A DNA stretch of 64,000 bases from Colicola sp016286205 (GCA_016286205.1 JAEESF010000011.1:1-64000); one strand, 5' to 3'. Numbered from the stretch's first letter, positions 16,794-26,542 are shown. Notes: a model not told the origin generated them from the sequence alone. Made by a program: numbers and translations.

Positions 16794-17561
16794 ATGCAGA
16801 TTCCTTTCATCAAGATGCATGGTCTTGGCAACGACTATGTCTATATAGACTATTGTGTGCCCGAGACAGCACAAATGCTGGCCGAAGTCGACCTGCACAC
16901 GTTGGCACGCGATATAAGCGACCGCCATCGTGGTGTAGGCTCGGATGGTCTTGTGCTGATCTTGCCCAGCCAGGTAGCTGATCTGAGAATGCGTATGTTC
17001 AATGCCGATGGCAGCGAGGCGGAGATGTGTGGCAATGCATCGCGCTGCGTAGCCAAATATGGTTTTGAGCAGGGCCTATGTGACAGTCAGATGACTCTGG
17101 AAACGCTAGCAGGCCTGAAGCATCTCTCGATACAAACTACACGCGAAAAAACGATAACAGGCGTAACGGTCGATATGGGCAAAGTGATGGGCAATCCGCA
17201 CCAAGTGCTGTTTGTGGATAGCCTAGATGCTTTGAATACCCATTTTGAATATATCCAGAAGGCCGACGACTGGGCAGAAGAACGCAAGCAAACGAACATA
17301 GAATGTGTGTGCGTTCTTAATAGGAAGGAAGTTCAGATGCGTGTGTGTGAACGAGGAACGGGCGAGACAATGGCCTGTGGCACAGGTGCTTGCGCAACTG
17401 TTATGGCGGCCGTAGAAAAAGGACTGACTGACAGGCAAGTGACTGTGCATATGTTGGGCGGAGACCTATTGGTCCGTATCGACGAAGACGGAGAAGTCTA
17501 TATGACAGGTCCGGCTACGGAAGTATTTCGTGGGATTTATACTTGGGAGGAGAAACAATGA
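16794..17561 (+). CDS. dapF: diaminopimelate epimerase
   Basis: This 255-residue protein converts LL-DAP to meso-DAP, the lysine precursor and peptidoglycan cross-linking residue. Both catalytic cysteines are in family motifs: MCGNASRCV in the N-terminal half and ACGTGACATVM in the C-terminal half. The N-terminal FIKMHGLGNDYV is also typical. Its ATG is one base after the glnN stop, and its stop overlaps dapL by 4 bp (ATGA). It works directly on the product of DapL encoded next. Confidence 0.95.
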   Translation: MQIPFIKMHGLGNDYVYIDYCVPETAQMLAEVDLHTLARDISDRHRGVGSDGLVLILPSQVADLRMRMFNADGSEAEMCGNASRCVAKYGFEQGLCDSQMTLETLAGLKHLSIQTTREKTITGVTVDMGKVMGNPHQVLFVDSLDALNTHFEYIQKADDWAEERKQTNIECVCVLNRKEVQMRVCERGTGETMACGTGACATVMAAVEKGLTDRQVTVHMLGGDLLVRIDEDGEVYMTGPATEVFRGIYTWEEKQ

Positions 17562-18718
17562 CCATCAATACCCATCTGCAACAACTGAAAGGCAGTTATC
17601 TATTCACGGAAATTGTCAATCGAACGCAGGCCTACAAGACAGTTCATCCGGATGCACATATCCTGCGACTGGGCGTCGGAGATGTCACACGACCATTACC
17701 ACCAGCTATCATCGATGCTATGCATCGAGCGGTGGATGAGCTGGCTGCTAGCAAGACTTTCCGCGGCTATGGACCGGAGGAAGGTTACGTTTGGCTCAAA
17801 CAGGCTATCATAGACAATGAGTATCGTCCGCGTGGCGTAGAACTGGGCCTGGCGGAAGTGTTCATCTCAGATGGTGCAGGCAGTGATCTAGGTAACCTGA
17901 GCGAACTGTTCGACAGCACCAATCGGGTGGCCATACTGGATCCTTCTTATCCGGCGTATGTCGATTCGAGCAAGATGGCCGGACGCGATATTATTTTTCT
18001 GCCTAGCCATGCGGAGAATAAGTTTGTGCCTGACCTGCCTAAACAGCAAGCAGACATTATCTATCTCTGTTTCCCGAATAATCCAACCGGTGCCGTTCTG
18101 ACGCTTGATCAGCTCAAACTATGGGTTGATTATGCTCGCGAACATAAGAGTATCATCATTTTTGACGCGGCATACGAATGCTTTATCCAGGATAAGAATA
18201 TCCCACACTCGATATATGAGATTCCTGGTGCGAAGGAGGTGGCCATAGAGGTTCGCAGTTACAGCAAGGTAGCCGGATTTACAGCTGTGCGTTGCGGTTA
18301 TACCATCGTGCCGAAGGAGACAGGCCTACAGACTATGTGGCTACGTCGTCAGTGTACCAAATACAATGGCACATCCTATGTGGCTCAACGTGCTGCTATG
18401 GCTACTTATACCCCAGAAGGCAAGAAGGGCTTGGCGGCCAATCTGAACTACTACAAACAGACGGCACAGGTTATCTCAGGCGGACTTACAGCCTTGGGAT
18501 ACGAGGTATATGGTGGAGAGAATGCACCGTATATATGGTGTCGGACGCCTAATAAGATGGCTTCGTGGGAATTTTTCGATCTGCTTCTGAACCAATGCCA
18601 AGTGGTTTGTACGCCAGGTTCTGGCTTTGGTCCTGCAGGTGAGGGATATGTTCGTTTTTCAGCCTTCTCGCCTAGAAAAGACTGTGAAGAAGCGTTAATC
18701 AGAATGAAAGAATTGTAA
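17558..18718 (+). CDS. dapL: LL-diaminopimelate aminotransferase
   Basis: ATG at 17558 (MTINTHLQQLKGSYLF) overlaps the dapF stop, and an upstream start is not needed. The 386-residue PLP enzyme converts tetrahydrodipicolinate directly to LL-DAP using glutamate. Seen are LGVGDVTRPLP, GYGPEEGYVWLK, the PLP lysine motif SYSKVAGFTAVRCG and FPNNPTGA. It is slightly shorter than the usual 390-410 residues but covers the whole fold. The stop is directly followed by the pyrG ATG. Ddh is encoded 4 kb downstream, so this strain has two routes to meso-DAP. Confidence 0.93.
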   Translation: MTINTHLQQLKGSYLFTEIVNRTQAYKTVHPDAHILRLGVGDVTRPLPPAIIDAMHRAVDELAASKTFRGYGPEEGYVWLKQAIIDNEYRPRGVELGLAEVFISDGAGSDLGNLSELFDSTNRVAILDPSYPAYVDSSKMAGRDIIFLPSHAENKFVPDLPKQQADIIYLCFPNNPTGAVLTLDQLKLWVDYAREHKSIIIFDAAYECFIQDKNIPHSIYEIPGAKEVAIEVRSYSKVAGFTAVRCGYTIVPKETGLQTMWLRRQCTKYNGTSYVAQRAAMATYTPEGKKGLAANLNYYKQTAQVISGGLTALGYEVYGGENAPYIWCRTPNKMASWEFFDLLLNQCQVVCTPGSGFGPAGEGYVRFSAFSPRKDCEEALIRMKEL

Positions 18719-20326
18719 ATGGAAACGCAAACCAAATATATTTTTATTACCGGTGGCGTCGTTTCGTCGCTAGGCAAAGGTATCATCTCGGCCAGTTTAG
18801 GCAAACTGCTGCAAGCACGTGGATACAAAGTTACTATTCAGAAGTTCGACCCCTACATCAATATTGACCCGGGAACATTAAATCCGTACGAGCACGGTGA
18901 ATGCTATGTGACGATGGATGGCATGGAGACGGATCTAGATCTAGGCCATTATGAGCGCTTCACGGGCATCCACACAACGCGCAGCAATTCTATCACCACG
19001 GGACGCATCTACAAGACGGTTATTGACCGCGAACGTCGTGGAGATTATTTGGGCAAAACCATTCAGGTAGTGCCTCATATTACGGACGAGATCAAGCGTC
19101 GTATGCTTCGTGAAGACGAGCAGAATGAGCAACTCGATTTTGTGATAACTGAGGTAGGCGGCACTATCGGCGATATAGAGAGTGCTCCGTTCATGGAGGC
19201 TATACGTCAACTACGTTGGCAGTTGGGACGCAATGCCGTGAGTGTGCACTTGACGTACGTACCTTATCTGAAGGCGGCCGAGGAGATGAAGACCAAACCG
19301 ACGCAGCACAGTGTGAAGGAGTTGCAAAGTATGGGAATTCAGCCGGATATACTGGTTTTGCGTACGGAACGCCATCTGGACGATCATATGCGCATGAAGG
19401 TGGCTTCGTTCTGTAATGTCGATTTGGATTGCGTCATTCTCAGTGAAGATATGCCTAGCATTTACGAGGTGCCAGTCAGTATGTTGCAGCAAGGACTCGA
19501 CACCGCTATTTTGCGCAAAACAGGCCTGCCCGTAGGAGAGACGATAGACATGCAGTCGTGGTTTGATTTTCTGGAGAAACAACGCCATGCTACCAGAGAA
19601 GTACATATTGGGTTGGTGGGTAAATACGACTTGCAAGATGCCTACAAAAGTATCCGTGAGAGTCTAAACCTAGCAGCCATATACAATGATACGAAGGCCG
19701 TTCTGCACTTCATCAATAGCGAACAGATTACGAAGGAGAATGTGTCTGAACAGTTGGCTGGTATGGCTGGCGTAATCATTTGCCCGGGCTTCGGTCAGCG
19801 TGGTACAGAGGGCAAGATCATAACCATCCAGTATACTCGTACGCATGATATCCCTACTTTGGGTATCTGCCTGGGCATGCAGATGATGGTTATCGAGTTT
19901 GCTCGAAACGTGCTGGGCTACCAGGATGCCAACAGTCGCGAGATGGATGAACAGACGCCGCATAACGTCATCGATATGATGGAGGAGCAGAAGACGATTA
20001 CGCAGAAAGGTGGCACTATGCGTTTGGGTGCCTACGAGTGCTTGCTGCGTGAGGGTAGTCGTGCCTATGAGGCTTACGGTCGTCAGAAGAGTATCATGGA
20101 GAGGCATCGTCATCGTTACGAATTTAATAATGCCTACAAAGAGGACTATGAACGCAAAGGTATGCAGTGCGTGGGTATCAATCCATCGGCAGACCTGGTG
20201 GAAATAGTCGAAATACCTAGTCATAAGTGGTTCATCGGAACACAATTTCATCCGGAATATTCGTCTACGGTCCTTCATCCGCATCCTCTCTTCATGAGTT
20301 TTTTCAAGGCTTGTAGTGCGTTATAA
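18719..20326 (+). CDS. pyrG: CTP synthase
   Basis: This 535-residue protein makes CTP from UTP, ATP and glutamine. The N-terminal synthetase domain begins YIFITGGVVSSLGKGI. The C-terminal class I glutaminase domain has the nucleophile motif LGICLGMQ near residue 383 and the His-Glu ending FHPEYSS. The ATG starts immediately after the dapL stop, so it is the last gene of the glnN operon. A small hairpin (AATGCC/GGCATT, 20335-20351) follows without a T-run. Confidence 0.96.
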   Translation: METQTKYIFITGGVVSSLGKGIISASLGKLLQARGYKVTIQKFDPYINIDPGTLNPYEHGECYVTMDGMETDLDLGHYERFTGIHTTRSNSITTGRIYKTVIDRERRGDYLGKTIQVVPHITDEIKRRMLREDEQNEQLDFVITEVGGTIGDIESAPFMEAIRQLRWQLGRNAVSVHLTYVPYLKAAEEMKTKPTQHSVKELQSMGIQPDILVLRTERHLDDHMRMKVASFCNVDLDCVILSEDMPSIYEVPVSMLQQGLDTAILRKTGLPVGETIDMQSWFDFLEKQRHATREVHIGLVGKYDLQDAYKSIRESLNLAAIYNDTKAVLHFINSEQITKENVSEQLAGMAGVIICPGFGQRGTEGKIITIQYTRTHDIPTLGICLGMQMMVIEFARNVLGYQDANSREMDEQTPHNVIDMMEEQKTITQKGGTMRLGAYECLLREGSRAYEAYGRQKSIMERHRHRYEFNNAYKEDYERKGMQCVGINPSADLVEIVEIPSHKWFIGTQFHPEYSSTVLHPHPLFMSFFKACSAL

Positions 20327-20368
20327 GACGCAATAATGCCCCAAAGGCATTAAAAAGGAAGAAAAATC

Positions 20369-20399
20369 TTGCATATTTCAGAAAAAAGCAGTATTTTTG
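20369..20399 (+). promoter_or_regulatory. promoter of glmS
   Basis: TTG (20369-20371, in TTGCATAT), 20 bp, then TATTTTTG (20392-20399). A short leader of about 22-25 nt precedes glmS. I see no glmS ribozyme in this interval, which is too short to hold one. Confidence 0.75.
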
Positions 20400-20428
20400 C
20401 AGCCAAAATCTAAAATACAGAAGATAAC

Positions 20429-22273
20429 ATGTGTGGTATAGTAGGATATATAGGCAAACGTGATGCGTATCCGATTTTGATCAAAGGTCTTCATCGTCTC
20501 GAGTATCGCGGTTACGACAGTGCTGGTGTAGCGCTAATCAATCCCGAGGGACGATTGAATGTCTATAAGGCCAAAGGCAAAGTGGCCGAACTGGAATCGT
20601 TTGCAGCAGAGAAAGACACAACCGGTTTTATCGGCATTGCTCATACCCGTTGGGCTACTCACGGCGAGCCCAATGCCGTCAATGCGCACCCTCACTATTC
20701 TGAGAGTGAACGCTTGGCCATCATTCACAATGGCATTATCGAGAACTATGCCGTACTGAAAGCAGGTCTACAACAGGCAGGCTATACGTTCAAATCGGAT
20801 ACTGACACAGAGGTTCTGGTTCAGCTGATTGAGTATACGCAGGAGAACAAGCATGTGGACTTGAAGACAGCGGTACAACTAGCTTTGCAACAAGTGGTTG
20901 GAGCGTATGCAATAGCTATCTTGGATAAGGATCATCCTGACCGTTTGATAGCTGCGCGCAAAGGTTCTCCGCTGGTTGTGGGTATTGGTAAAGAAGAGTA
21001 TTTTCTGGCCTCTGACGCGACGCCGATCGTAGAATATACTGACCAGGTAATATATATTGAAGACGAGGAAGTGGTAAATCTGCAACTGGGCAAGGATGTC
21101 GATATCACGACTATCGGCAATGTGCAAAAGACTCCGGAAATCAAACGTCTGGAGTTGTCGCTCAGTCAACTGGAGAAAGGCGGTTATCCGCACTTCATGC
21201 TCAAGGAGATATACGAGCAACCACGTACGTTGGCCGATTCGATGCGAGGCCGTGTCAATGTGCGGCAAGATAACATCGCTTTGTCGGGCTTTATCGACAA
21301 CAAAGAGCGTTTTCTCAATGCTAAACGCATTATCATTACCGCATGTGGAACCAGTTGGCATGCCGGTCTGATAGCTATGTATGCCATCGAAGAGTTCGCT
21401 CAAATTCCTGTGGAAGTAGAGTATTCCAGCGAGTTCCGTTATCGCAAACCCGTTATCAACAAAGATGATGTGGTGATAGCAATATCTCAATCGGGCGAGA
21501 CGGCAGATACGTTGGCTGCTATCCAGTTGGCGAAGGAGAAAGGGGCGTTTATCTTCTCTATTTGTAATGTGGTAGGAGCGTCGATTCCGCGTGTTAGCGA
21601 CAGTGGATGCTATACGCACGTTGGGCCGGAGATAGGTGTTGCCAGTACGAAAGCCTTTACAGCACAAGTGGTAGCGCTTACGATGTTGGCACTGTGTATC
21701 GGTCGCGAGAAGGGGACAATAGCTCAGGAGCAATATCTGAATATCGTTCGCGAACTAGGTCGAATTCCTACTAAGATGGAGCGTGTGCTGAAACAGGATA
21801 AGAAGATTGCTGAGTTTGCAAAGACCTTCACCTATGCGCAGAATTTCATTTATCTAGGGCGCGGATACAATTATCCGGTGGCTATGGAGGGGGCTCTCAA
21901 ACTGAAGGAAATCAGCTATATCCATGCAGAAGGTTATCCTGCCGCAGAGATGAAGCATGGCCCGATAGCGCTTGTCTCGCAAGAGATGCCTGTTGTGGTG
22001 GTTGCTCCGCATTGCGGCACGTACGAGAAGGTGGTTAGCAATATTCAGGAGATCAAAGCTCGTAAGGGTAGGGTGATTGCTGTAGTGAGTGAAGGAGACG
22101 AACAAGTGCAACGCATGGCTGACTATACGATCGAAGTGCCTGCTACAGAAGAGTGCCTGACGCCGCTTTTGACGGTTGTCCCACTCCAATTGCTGGCATA
22201 CCATATTGCGGTAGTCAAAGGTTGCGATGTGGACCAACCGCGTAACTTGGCTAAGTCCGTGACTGTGGAATGA
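20429..22273 (+). CDS. glmS: glucosamine-6-phosphate synthase (isomerizing)
   Basis: This 614-residue protein makes glucosamine-6-phosphate from fructose-6-phosphate and glutamine, the entry to UDP-GlcNAc for peptidoglycan and LPS. Cys2 in MCGIVGYIG is the glutaminase nucleophile. Two SIS sugar-isomerase domains follow, with SQSGETADT near residue 353, and the ending DQPRNLAKSVTVE is conserved. It has its own promoter. The next gene overlaps its stop by 4 bp. Confidence 0.97.
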   Translation: MCGIVGYIGKRDAYPILIKGLHRLEYRGYDSAGVALINPEGRLNVYKAKGKVAELESFAAEKDTTGFIGIAHTRWATHGEPNAVNAHPHYSESERLAIIHNGIIENYAVLKAGLQQAGYTFKSDTDTEVLVQLIEYTQENKHVDLKTAVQLALQQVVGAYAIAILDKDHPDRLIAARKGSPLVVGIGKEEYFLASDATPIVEYTDQVIYIEDEEVVNLQLGKDVDITTIGNVQKTPEIKRLELSLSQLEKGGYPHFMLKEIYEQPRTLADSMRGRVNVRQDNIALSGFIDNKERFLNAKRIIITACGTSWHAGLIAMYAIEEFAQIPVEVEYSSEFRYRKPVINKDDVVIAISQSGETADTLAAIQLAKEKGAFIFSICNVVGASIPRVSDSGCYTHVGPEIGVASTKAFTAQVVALTMLALCIGREKGTIAQEQYLNIVRELGRIPTKMERVLKQDKKIAEFAKTFTYAQNFIYLGRGYNYPVAMEGALKLKEISYIHAEGYPAAEMKHGPIALVSQEMPVVVVAPHCGTYEKVVSNIQEIKARKGRVIAVVSEGDEQVQRMADYTIEVPATEECLTPLLTVVPLQLLAYHIAVVKGCDVDQPRNLAKSVTVE

Positions 22274-22569
22274 AAAAGAGCCAGAAATATCTTCGCTGGG
22301 CGGCTGTGCTATACAGCCTGTTTGGCATGTTGGCATTGGGCGTCTTCTGCCTGCTTTACGCTTTTCCAATCGATAATATAGTTTTGATTTTTCTCGCGAT
22401 AATAGGTGTTGCATTGTGGATTTTGGCGAGCATTATGCGTACTTCTTACCGTCAGGCGCTAAAGGAAGAGGAAGCAGAGGAGATAAATCAGTTTATAGAA
22501 CGGATGGAAGCGGAAAAGAAACGAATCGAGAATATATTAAATTATATTGATAATCATGCAAAAGATTAG
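22270..22569 (+). CDS. small membrane protein with coiled-coil tail
   Basis: This 99-residue protein has two hydrophobic helices (about 10-32 and 37-58). A highly charged helical tail (KEEEAEEINQFIERMEAEKK) should form a coiled coil in the cytoplasm. Its ATG overlaps the glmS stop (ATGA), and its end overlaps the ddh start by 14 bp. It therefore sits in a coupled envelope-precursor operon. I do not recognise the family; a scaffold or regulatory role is a guess. Confidence 0.75.
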   Translation: MKKSQKYLRWAAVLYSLFGMLALGVFCLLYAFPIDNIVLIFLAIIGVALWILASIMRTSYRQALKEEEAEEINQFIERMEAEKKRIENILNYIDNHAKD

Positions 22570-23419
22570 AGTTGCTATTGTCGGTTACGGCAATATAGGC
22601 CGTGCCGTAGAACAAGCTGTTTGTGCTTCTCCGGATATGGAGTTGGCCGGCATCTTTCACCATGATGACTGCATGAATAGTATCGAGGCAGACGCAGTAC
22701 TGCTTTGTACTCCAACGCGTGAGGTGCCTAAATTTGCTGCACTTTTTGCCGCACGTGGCATTTGTACGGTAGATAGTTTTGATATTCACGGCCAGATTTC
22801 GTCTTTCCGTGCGCAGCAGGACTCTCTGTGTGTGGCAAATCGTTCGGTCAGTATCCTCTCGGCAGGATGGGATCCGGGAAGTGATAGCGTGGTGCGGGCA
22901 TTGCTGATGGCTATGGCGCCCAAGGGCATTACGTATACCAATTTTGGTCCTGGTCGTTCGATGGGCCATTCGGTAGCAGCAAAGGCTATCCCCGGAGTGA
23001 AGAATGCGCTCAGTATGACGATTCCATTGGGCACAGGTGTTCATCGCCGTATGGTATATATCGAACTCGAAGATGGTGCTGATTTTAAGCAAGTTGAGGC
23101 GGCTCTGCTGAAGGACGATTATTTTGCACACGACGAGACTCATGTGATAGCAGTAGAGAGCGTCGATGCCCTCAATAATGTGGCACACGGCGTTAATTTG
23201 GTTCGTTCGGGTGTCTCGGGTGAAACGCACAATCAGCGCTTTGAATTCAATATGCAAATCAATAATCCCGCGTTGACAGGCCAAGTAATGGTCAGTTGTG
23301 CCCGTGCCGCTGTGCGCATGCAGCAACGTGGCGAATACGGCGCTAAGACGATGATTGAGTTGCGTCCGGTGGATTTGTTGCCTGGTAGTGTAGAAGATAA
23401 TGTCAAAGCACTTGTCTAG
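22556..23419 (+). CDS. ddh: meso-diaminopimelate D-dehydrogenase
   Basis: ATG at 22556 (MQKIRVAIVGYGNIG) is preferred over a TTG three codons upstream. The 287-residue NADPH enzyme interconverts tetrahydrodipicolinate plus ammonia with meso-DAP in one step. The Rossmann motif GYGNIG is at the N-terminus. The family blocks GPGRSMGHSVAAKAIPGV and GETHNQRFEFNMQINNP, which line the DAP site, are present. It bypasses DapL and DapF, both encoded upstream. The stop TAG shares its last base with the GTG of the next gene. Confidence 0.93.
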   Translation: MQKIRVAIVGYGNIGRAVEQAVCASPDMELAGIFHHDDCMNSIEADAVLLCTPTREVPKFAALFAARGICTVDSFDIHGQISSFRAQQDSLCVANRSVSILSAGWDPGSDSVVRALLMAMAPKGITYTNFGPGRSMGHSVAAKAIPGVKNALSMTIPLGTGVHRRMVYIELEDGADFKQVEAALLKDDYFAHDETHVIAVESVDALNNVAHGVNLVRSGVSGETHNQRFEFNMQINNPALTGQVMVSCARAAVRMQQRGEYGAKTMIELRPVDLLPGSVEDNVKALV

Positions 23420-24498
23420 TGTCTAGAATACGCGCAATAGGGTTTCTTCTGTTGGTGGCGCTGAGTCTCAGTGCGGCTGTCCGTGTGAATGAGCACGTAG
23501 TGCTCTATCCGTCCGAGGATCAGTACGGTAAGCCTATCCGTCTGTCCGGTAAAATCAGTTATCCGGTTGATCAGCCCGCAAAAGGCCTGATGCTCATCAC
23601 GCATTATACGATTGGCGCAAATAGCGAAGTGCCATCTAGTTGTACGCCTATTGAGGCAAAGGTTTTTCGCGATGATTATGTGCTCGTCATGCCAGATTAT
23701 ATGGGGTATGGCGTGACGCGTGACAGTTTTCCTCCGTATCTGAATGGCGAACTGACAGCTGTCAATTGTGTTGATATGTTGACGGCGTCGCGCCATGTGC
23801 TAGATAGCCTGCAGATTAAGACAAACGACAGTATCTATATTGTCGGTTTCTCGCAAGGAGGGGCCACTTCTCTATGGACGCTCAAACTGTTGGAAGAAAA
23901 GTATGCCAATCGTTTTCCGGTGAAGGCTTGTTTTGCAGGAAGCGGGCCTTACGATGTAGCGGCAACGTACGATGAAGCGGTTTCTACCAATCGAGTGGGA
24001 TTGGCGATGACAGTCCCATTGCTTGTCATGGGAACCAGTGTGGCGTATGGCTTGAATTTGCAGCGGAGCGACTTCTTTACTTCACATTTGGATAATATGT
24101 TCGACGAGAATATTGCGTCGAAGAAATATTCGGTTATTTCTCTTTTTCTCCGAATGCCCGGTACGGATTTGGATCTATGGATGACGAAAGAAGGAATGGA
24201 CAAAACACAACCGCAGACCAAGCGTTTGTACGAAGGCCTATTGCGTTCCAGTTTGGTGCATTATCCTTTGGATAATGATCCTGTAGGCGGAGAAACCATT
24301 TGTCCGAGTTGGAGACCGAAAACGCCGGTATATGTATTTCATTCCACCAATGATGACGTGGTGTGCTTTACCAACGCAGCACATCTACAACGCTGTTGGG
24401 GCGATGTGCCGAGTGTTACGTACGATTTTGGCAAATACGGCAGCCATTTATCCTCGTTACGCCTGTTTCTGAAGCGCGTTAAGGAACAATTACCTTGA
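23419..24498 (+). CDS. secreted alpha/beta hydrolase (lipase/esterase or peptidase type)
   Basis: The start is GTG at 23419, overlapping the ddh stop by one base; no ATG gives the signal peptide. The 359-residue protein has an N-terminal signal (to about residue 19). The alpha/beta hydrolase nucleophile elbow is GFSQGG (near residue 143), with a likely acid in HSTNDDVV and a His near the C-terminus (GSHLS). The layout resembles secreted lipases of the LIP/C-terminal-lid type. Substrate unknown. Its stop lies 2 bp from the convergent fbp stop, with no room for a terminator. Confidence 0.75.
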   Translation: MSRIRAIGFLLLVALSLSAAVRVNEHVVLYPSEDQYGKPIRLSGKISYPVDQPAKGLMLITHYTIGANSEVPSSCTPIEAKVFRDDYVLVMPDYMGYGVTRDSFPPYLNGELTAVNCVDMLTASRHVLDSLQIKTNDSIYIVGFSQGGATSLWTLKLLEEKYANRFPVKACFAGSGPYDVAATYDEAVSTNRVGLAMTVPLLVMGTSVAYGLNLQRSDFFTSHLDNMFDENIASKKYSVISLFLRMPGTDLDLWMTKEGMDKTQPQTKRLYEGLLRSSLVHYPLDNDPVGGETICPSWRPKTPVYVFHSTNDDVVCFTNAAHLQRCWGDVPSVTYDFGKYGSHLSSLRLFLKRVKEQLP

Positions 24499-24500
24499 GA

Positions 24501-26489
24501 CTATCTTTCTCGTAGAGAACCGCTGCGATAAGCTTGTAGAAGTTGTTCGAGACTGTTAATCTGTTCGAGCAACTCTTTGCCTTTGTCCGTATCTTTGATA
24601 CGGATACGTTTGCCGGAGAAGTCTTGTAGCAACATTCGGTTGTGAATATCGTTGCCCGAACGAACGGCTTGCTCGCGGCTCTCAAACGAGTCGTGTTCTA
24701 CCAATTGAATGCCGTGACTGTTGTAGATAAGCGTATAGCCCGCGATGCCCGTTTTCTCCTGGTAGGGTTTGGAGAATCCGCCATCGATGACGAATCGTTG
24801 GCCATTGGCGCGCATCGGTGTCTCGCCCTTGATTGTACGAACTGGTACATGACCGTTTACGATGCGGCCGGTCTGTGGATCCAACCCAAACTCGCGAAGT
24901 ATCTGCTTGCAGATTTTTTCGTCGTCTGCCAACGTGAAATAAGCGCCTTTTTGCTCTTCGTGCGTAGCCTTGTCGGCAATGAAATAGCGCTCGAAAGTAG
25001 TCATCCTATCCTTGTTGTAGAGCGGCGAGAACTCTCCTTCCCAGAGATAAAGCATATAATCCAATGCATCTTCTTTGGCGCGACCGGTGCCATAGTAAGC
25101 CGTGCGGATGATTTCGTCTGTGCGCTCCATCAGTTCGCGTCCTTTGACACGCTTGCCGCAAACATCGGCCTCGGTGAAACTGCCATCCGCATTCAGAGGA
25201 ATAGCCGCGTGGTAGAGTAGGAATCCGTTTCGTACAAGGAAGAGCGAACCATGCTCAAAGAGCATGCGCAGATGTTTCTGCATCTTCTCACTCTTGCGGA
25301 ACGAACGCCAAAGTTGGTTCATCAGGTCTTGTTCGTGTTTGCTCAACGCGTATGGATCGTTCGGATCGATAGTCGGCAGATTGGTGTCCTGCAACGGATA
25401 AGTCTTGCCTTCTATCGTTATCGTTCCTTTCGTCAGATCGATTTTGTCTAGCAAGGCGCGATGGCTCATGTTCCACTCCGGATGGCGAAGTACAGTCTGG
25501 CCTTCCAATTTGAATTGGATGATGGAGATAGCTTTGTGCATCTTAGCCATCAGTTGTGCCGAACGCGTCAGGCGAGGATTGTTTTCGAAATCTTTGGTCT
25601 GCCAGATGGTGCAAGCATCATCGCCGTAGATGGTCATGGCGAAATTGGCCAAAGGCAGCAGATTGATACCATAACCCTCTTCGAGGGTTTCGATGTTCGC
25701 GTAGCGGATAGATACGCGAAGCACAGTTGCCAGAAGCGCTAAATTACCTGCCATAGCGCCCATCCATTCGATATCATGATTGCCCCATTGGACATCAAAA
25801 TCGCGTACGGTGGACAGTACATCGAGAATCTTGCTTGCACCCGGTCCGCGGTCGAAGATATCGCCCACAATATGCAGTGTGTCAATGGTCAATCCATGTA
25901 TCAGATAGCTGATAGCAATCAGTAGTTGGTCCGCGCAACCGGTCTCTATTATCGCTTCAATGATAGCGTTGTAGTAGGTCTGGCGGTCGTGCTGCTCCAG
26001 GTTCGATTCGTGTAGCAGTTCGCGGATAACGTACGCATAGTCTTGCGGCAACAGTTTTTCCACTTTCGAACGGCTGTATTTGATAGTCACGGCACGCGCA
26101 ATTTCTACCACTTGACTCAAACGTATCCGATACCAATCGTCTAGGTTTTTTAGTTCCTTCCCTTCAGGGAGGGTTAGGGTAGGCTCTTCGTATGCTCGTT
26201 TCACGAGCTCCAGTCGCTCATCCGGATAGTAGATGAGTGCGCAGAGTGCCCGTTTCTCGTCTTCGCTTAGTGTGTCTCCATAGACTTCATCCACTTTTTT
26301 GCGTACCACGCCGGAGGCGTTTTTTATCATGTGTATGAACGCACTCGATTCGCCGTGTAGGTCACTCACAAAATGCTCGGTACCTTTCGGTAGCGAGAGA
26401 ATGGCGCGCAGGTTAATCAACTCTGTCACAACGGCTTGGGCGTTCGGAAATTTCTCACTCAGTAAACGTAAATAGCGTTCGTCTTCCAT
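24501..26489 (-). CDS. fbp: class III fructose-1,6-bisphosphatase
   Basis: ATG at 26489 (MEDERYLRLL) is chosen over an upstream TTG. The 662-residue protein belongs to the large class III FBPase family, which catalyses the key step of gluconeogenesis. Metallophosphatase motifs are visible: FVSDLHGE near residue 45, GDIFDRGP, QWGNHDIEWMGA and NGHVPVRTIKGE. A short repeat (26154-26186) is inserted in frame and encodes EPTLTLPEGKEL in a surface region. It has its own palindromic promoter and is convergent with the hydrolase gene. Confidence 0.93.
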   Translation of the reverse strand: MEDERYLRLLSEKFPNAQAVVTELINLRAILSLPKGTEHFVSDLHGESSAFIHMIKNASGVVRKKVDEVYGDTLSEDEKRALCALIYYPDERLELVKRAYEEPTLTLPEGKELKNLDDWYRIRLSQVVEIARAVTIKYSRSKVEKLLPQDYAYVIRELLHESNLEQHDRQTYYNAIIEAIIETGCADQLLIAISYLIHGLTIDTLHIVGDIFDRGPGASKILDVLSTVRDFDVQWGNHDIEWMGAMAGNLALLATVLRVSIRYANIETLEEGYGINLLPLANFAMTIYGDDACTIWQTKDFENNPRLTRSAQLMAKMHKAISIIQFKLEGQTVLRHPEWNMSHRALLDKIDLTKGTITIEGKTYPLQDTNLPTIDPNDPYALSKHEQDLMNQLWRSFRKSEKMQKHLRMLFEHGSLFLVRNGFLLYHAAIPLNADGSFTEADVCGKRVKGRELMERTDEIIRTAYYGTGRAKEDALDYMLYLWEGEFSPLYNKDRMTTFERYFIADKATHEEQKGAYFTLADDEKICKQILREFGLDPQTGRIVNGHVPVRTIKGETPMRANGQRFVIDGGFSKPYQEKTGIAGYTLIYNSHGIQLVEHDSFESREQAVRSGNDIHNRMLLQDFSGKRIRIKDTDKGKELLEQINSLEQLLQAYRSGSLRER
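26154..26186 (-). repeat. 33-bp intragenic repeat, copy in fbp
   Basis: The stretch is nearly identical to 41114-41149 inside the M20 peptidase gene. They share CTTCCCTTCAGGGAGGG and TAGGCTC, and the lengths are 33 and 36 bp, both multiples of three. It lies on the opposite coding strand here and stays in frame. Its centre is an imperfect palindrome (CCCTTCAGGGAGGG). Confidence 0.6.
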
Positions 26490-26499
26490 TATTTCATTC

Positions 26500-26542
26500 A
26501 AATTTGCGGCGCAAATTTACTACAAATTTTCCAAATCTGCAA
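26500..26542 (-). promoter_or_regulatory. promoter of fbp with mirrored -7 box
   Basis: Minus strand: TTG (26542-26540, in TTGCAGAT), 20 bp, then TAAATTTG (26519-26512). AAATTTGC (26500-26507) and GCAAATTT (26511-26518) form a perfect inverted repeat with spacer GGC. The expected start lies inside the palindrome, about 16 nt before the ATG. Confidence 0.75.

Noticed and set aside
20327..20428. glmS ribozyme
   Set aside because: The interval before glmS is about 100 bp, contains a normal promoter and leaves only a short leader, too small for the ribozyme.
24499..24500. Terminator between the hydrolase gene and fbp
   Set aside because: Only 2 bp separate the convergent stop codons and I see no clear hairpin with a T-run around them.
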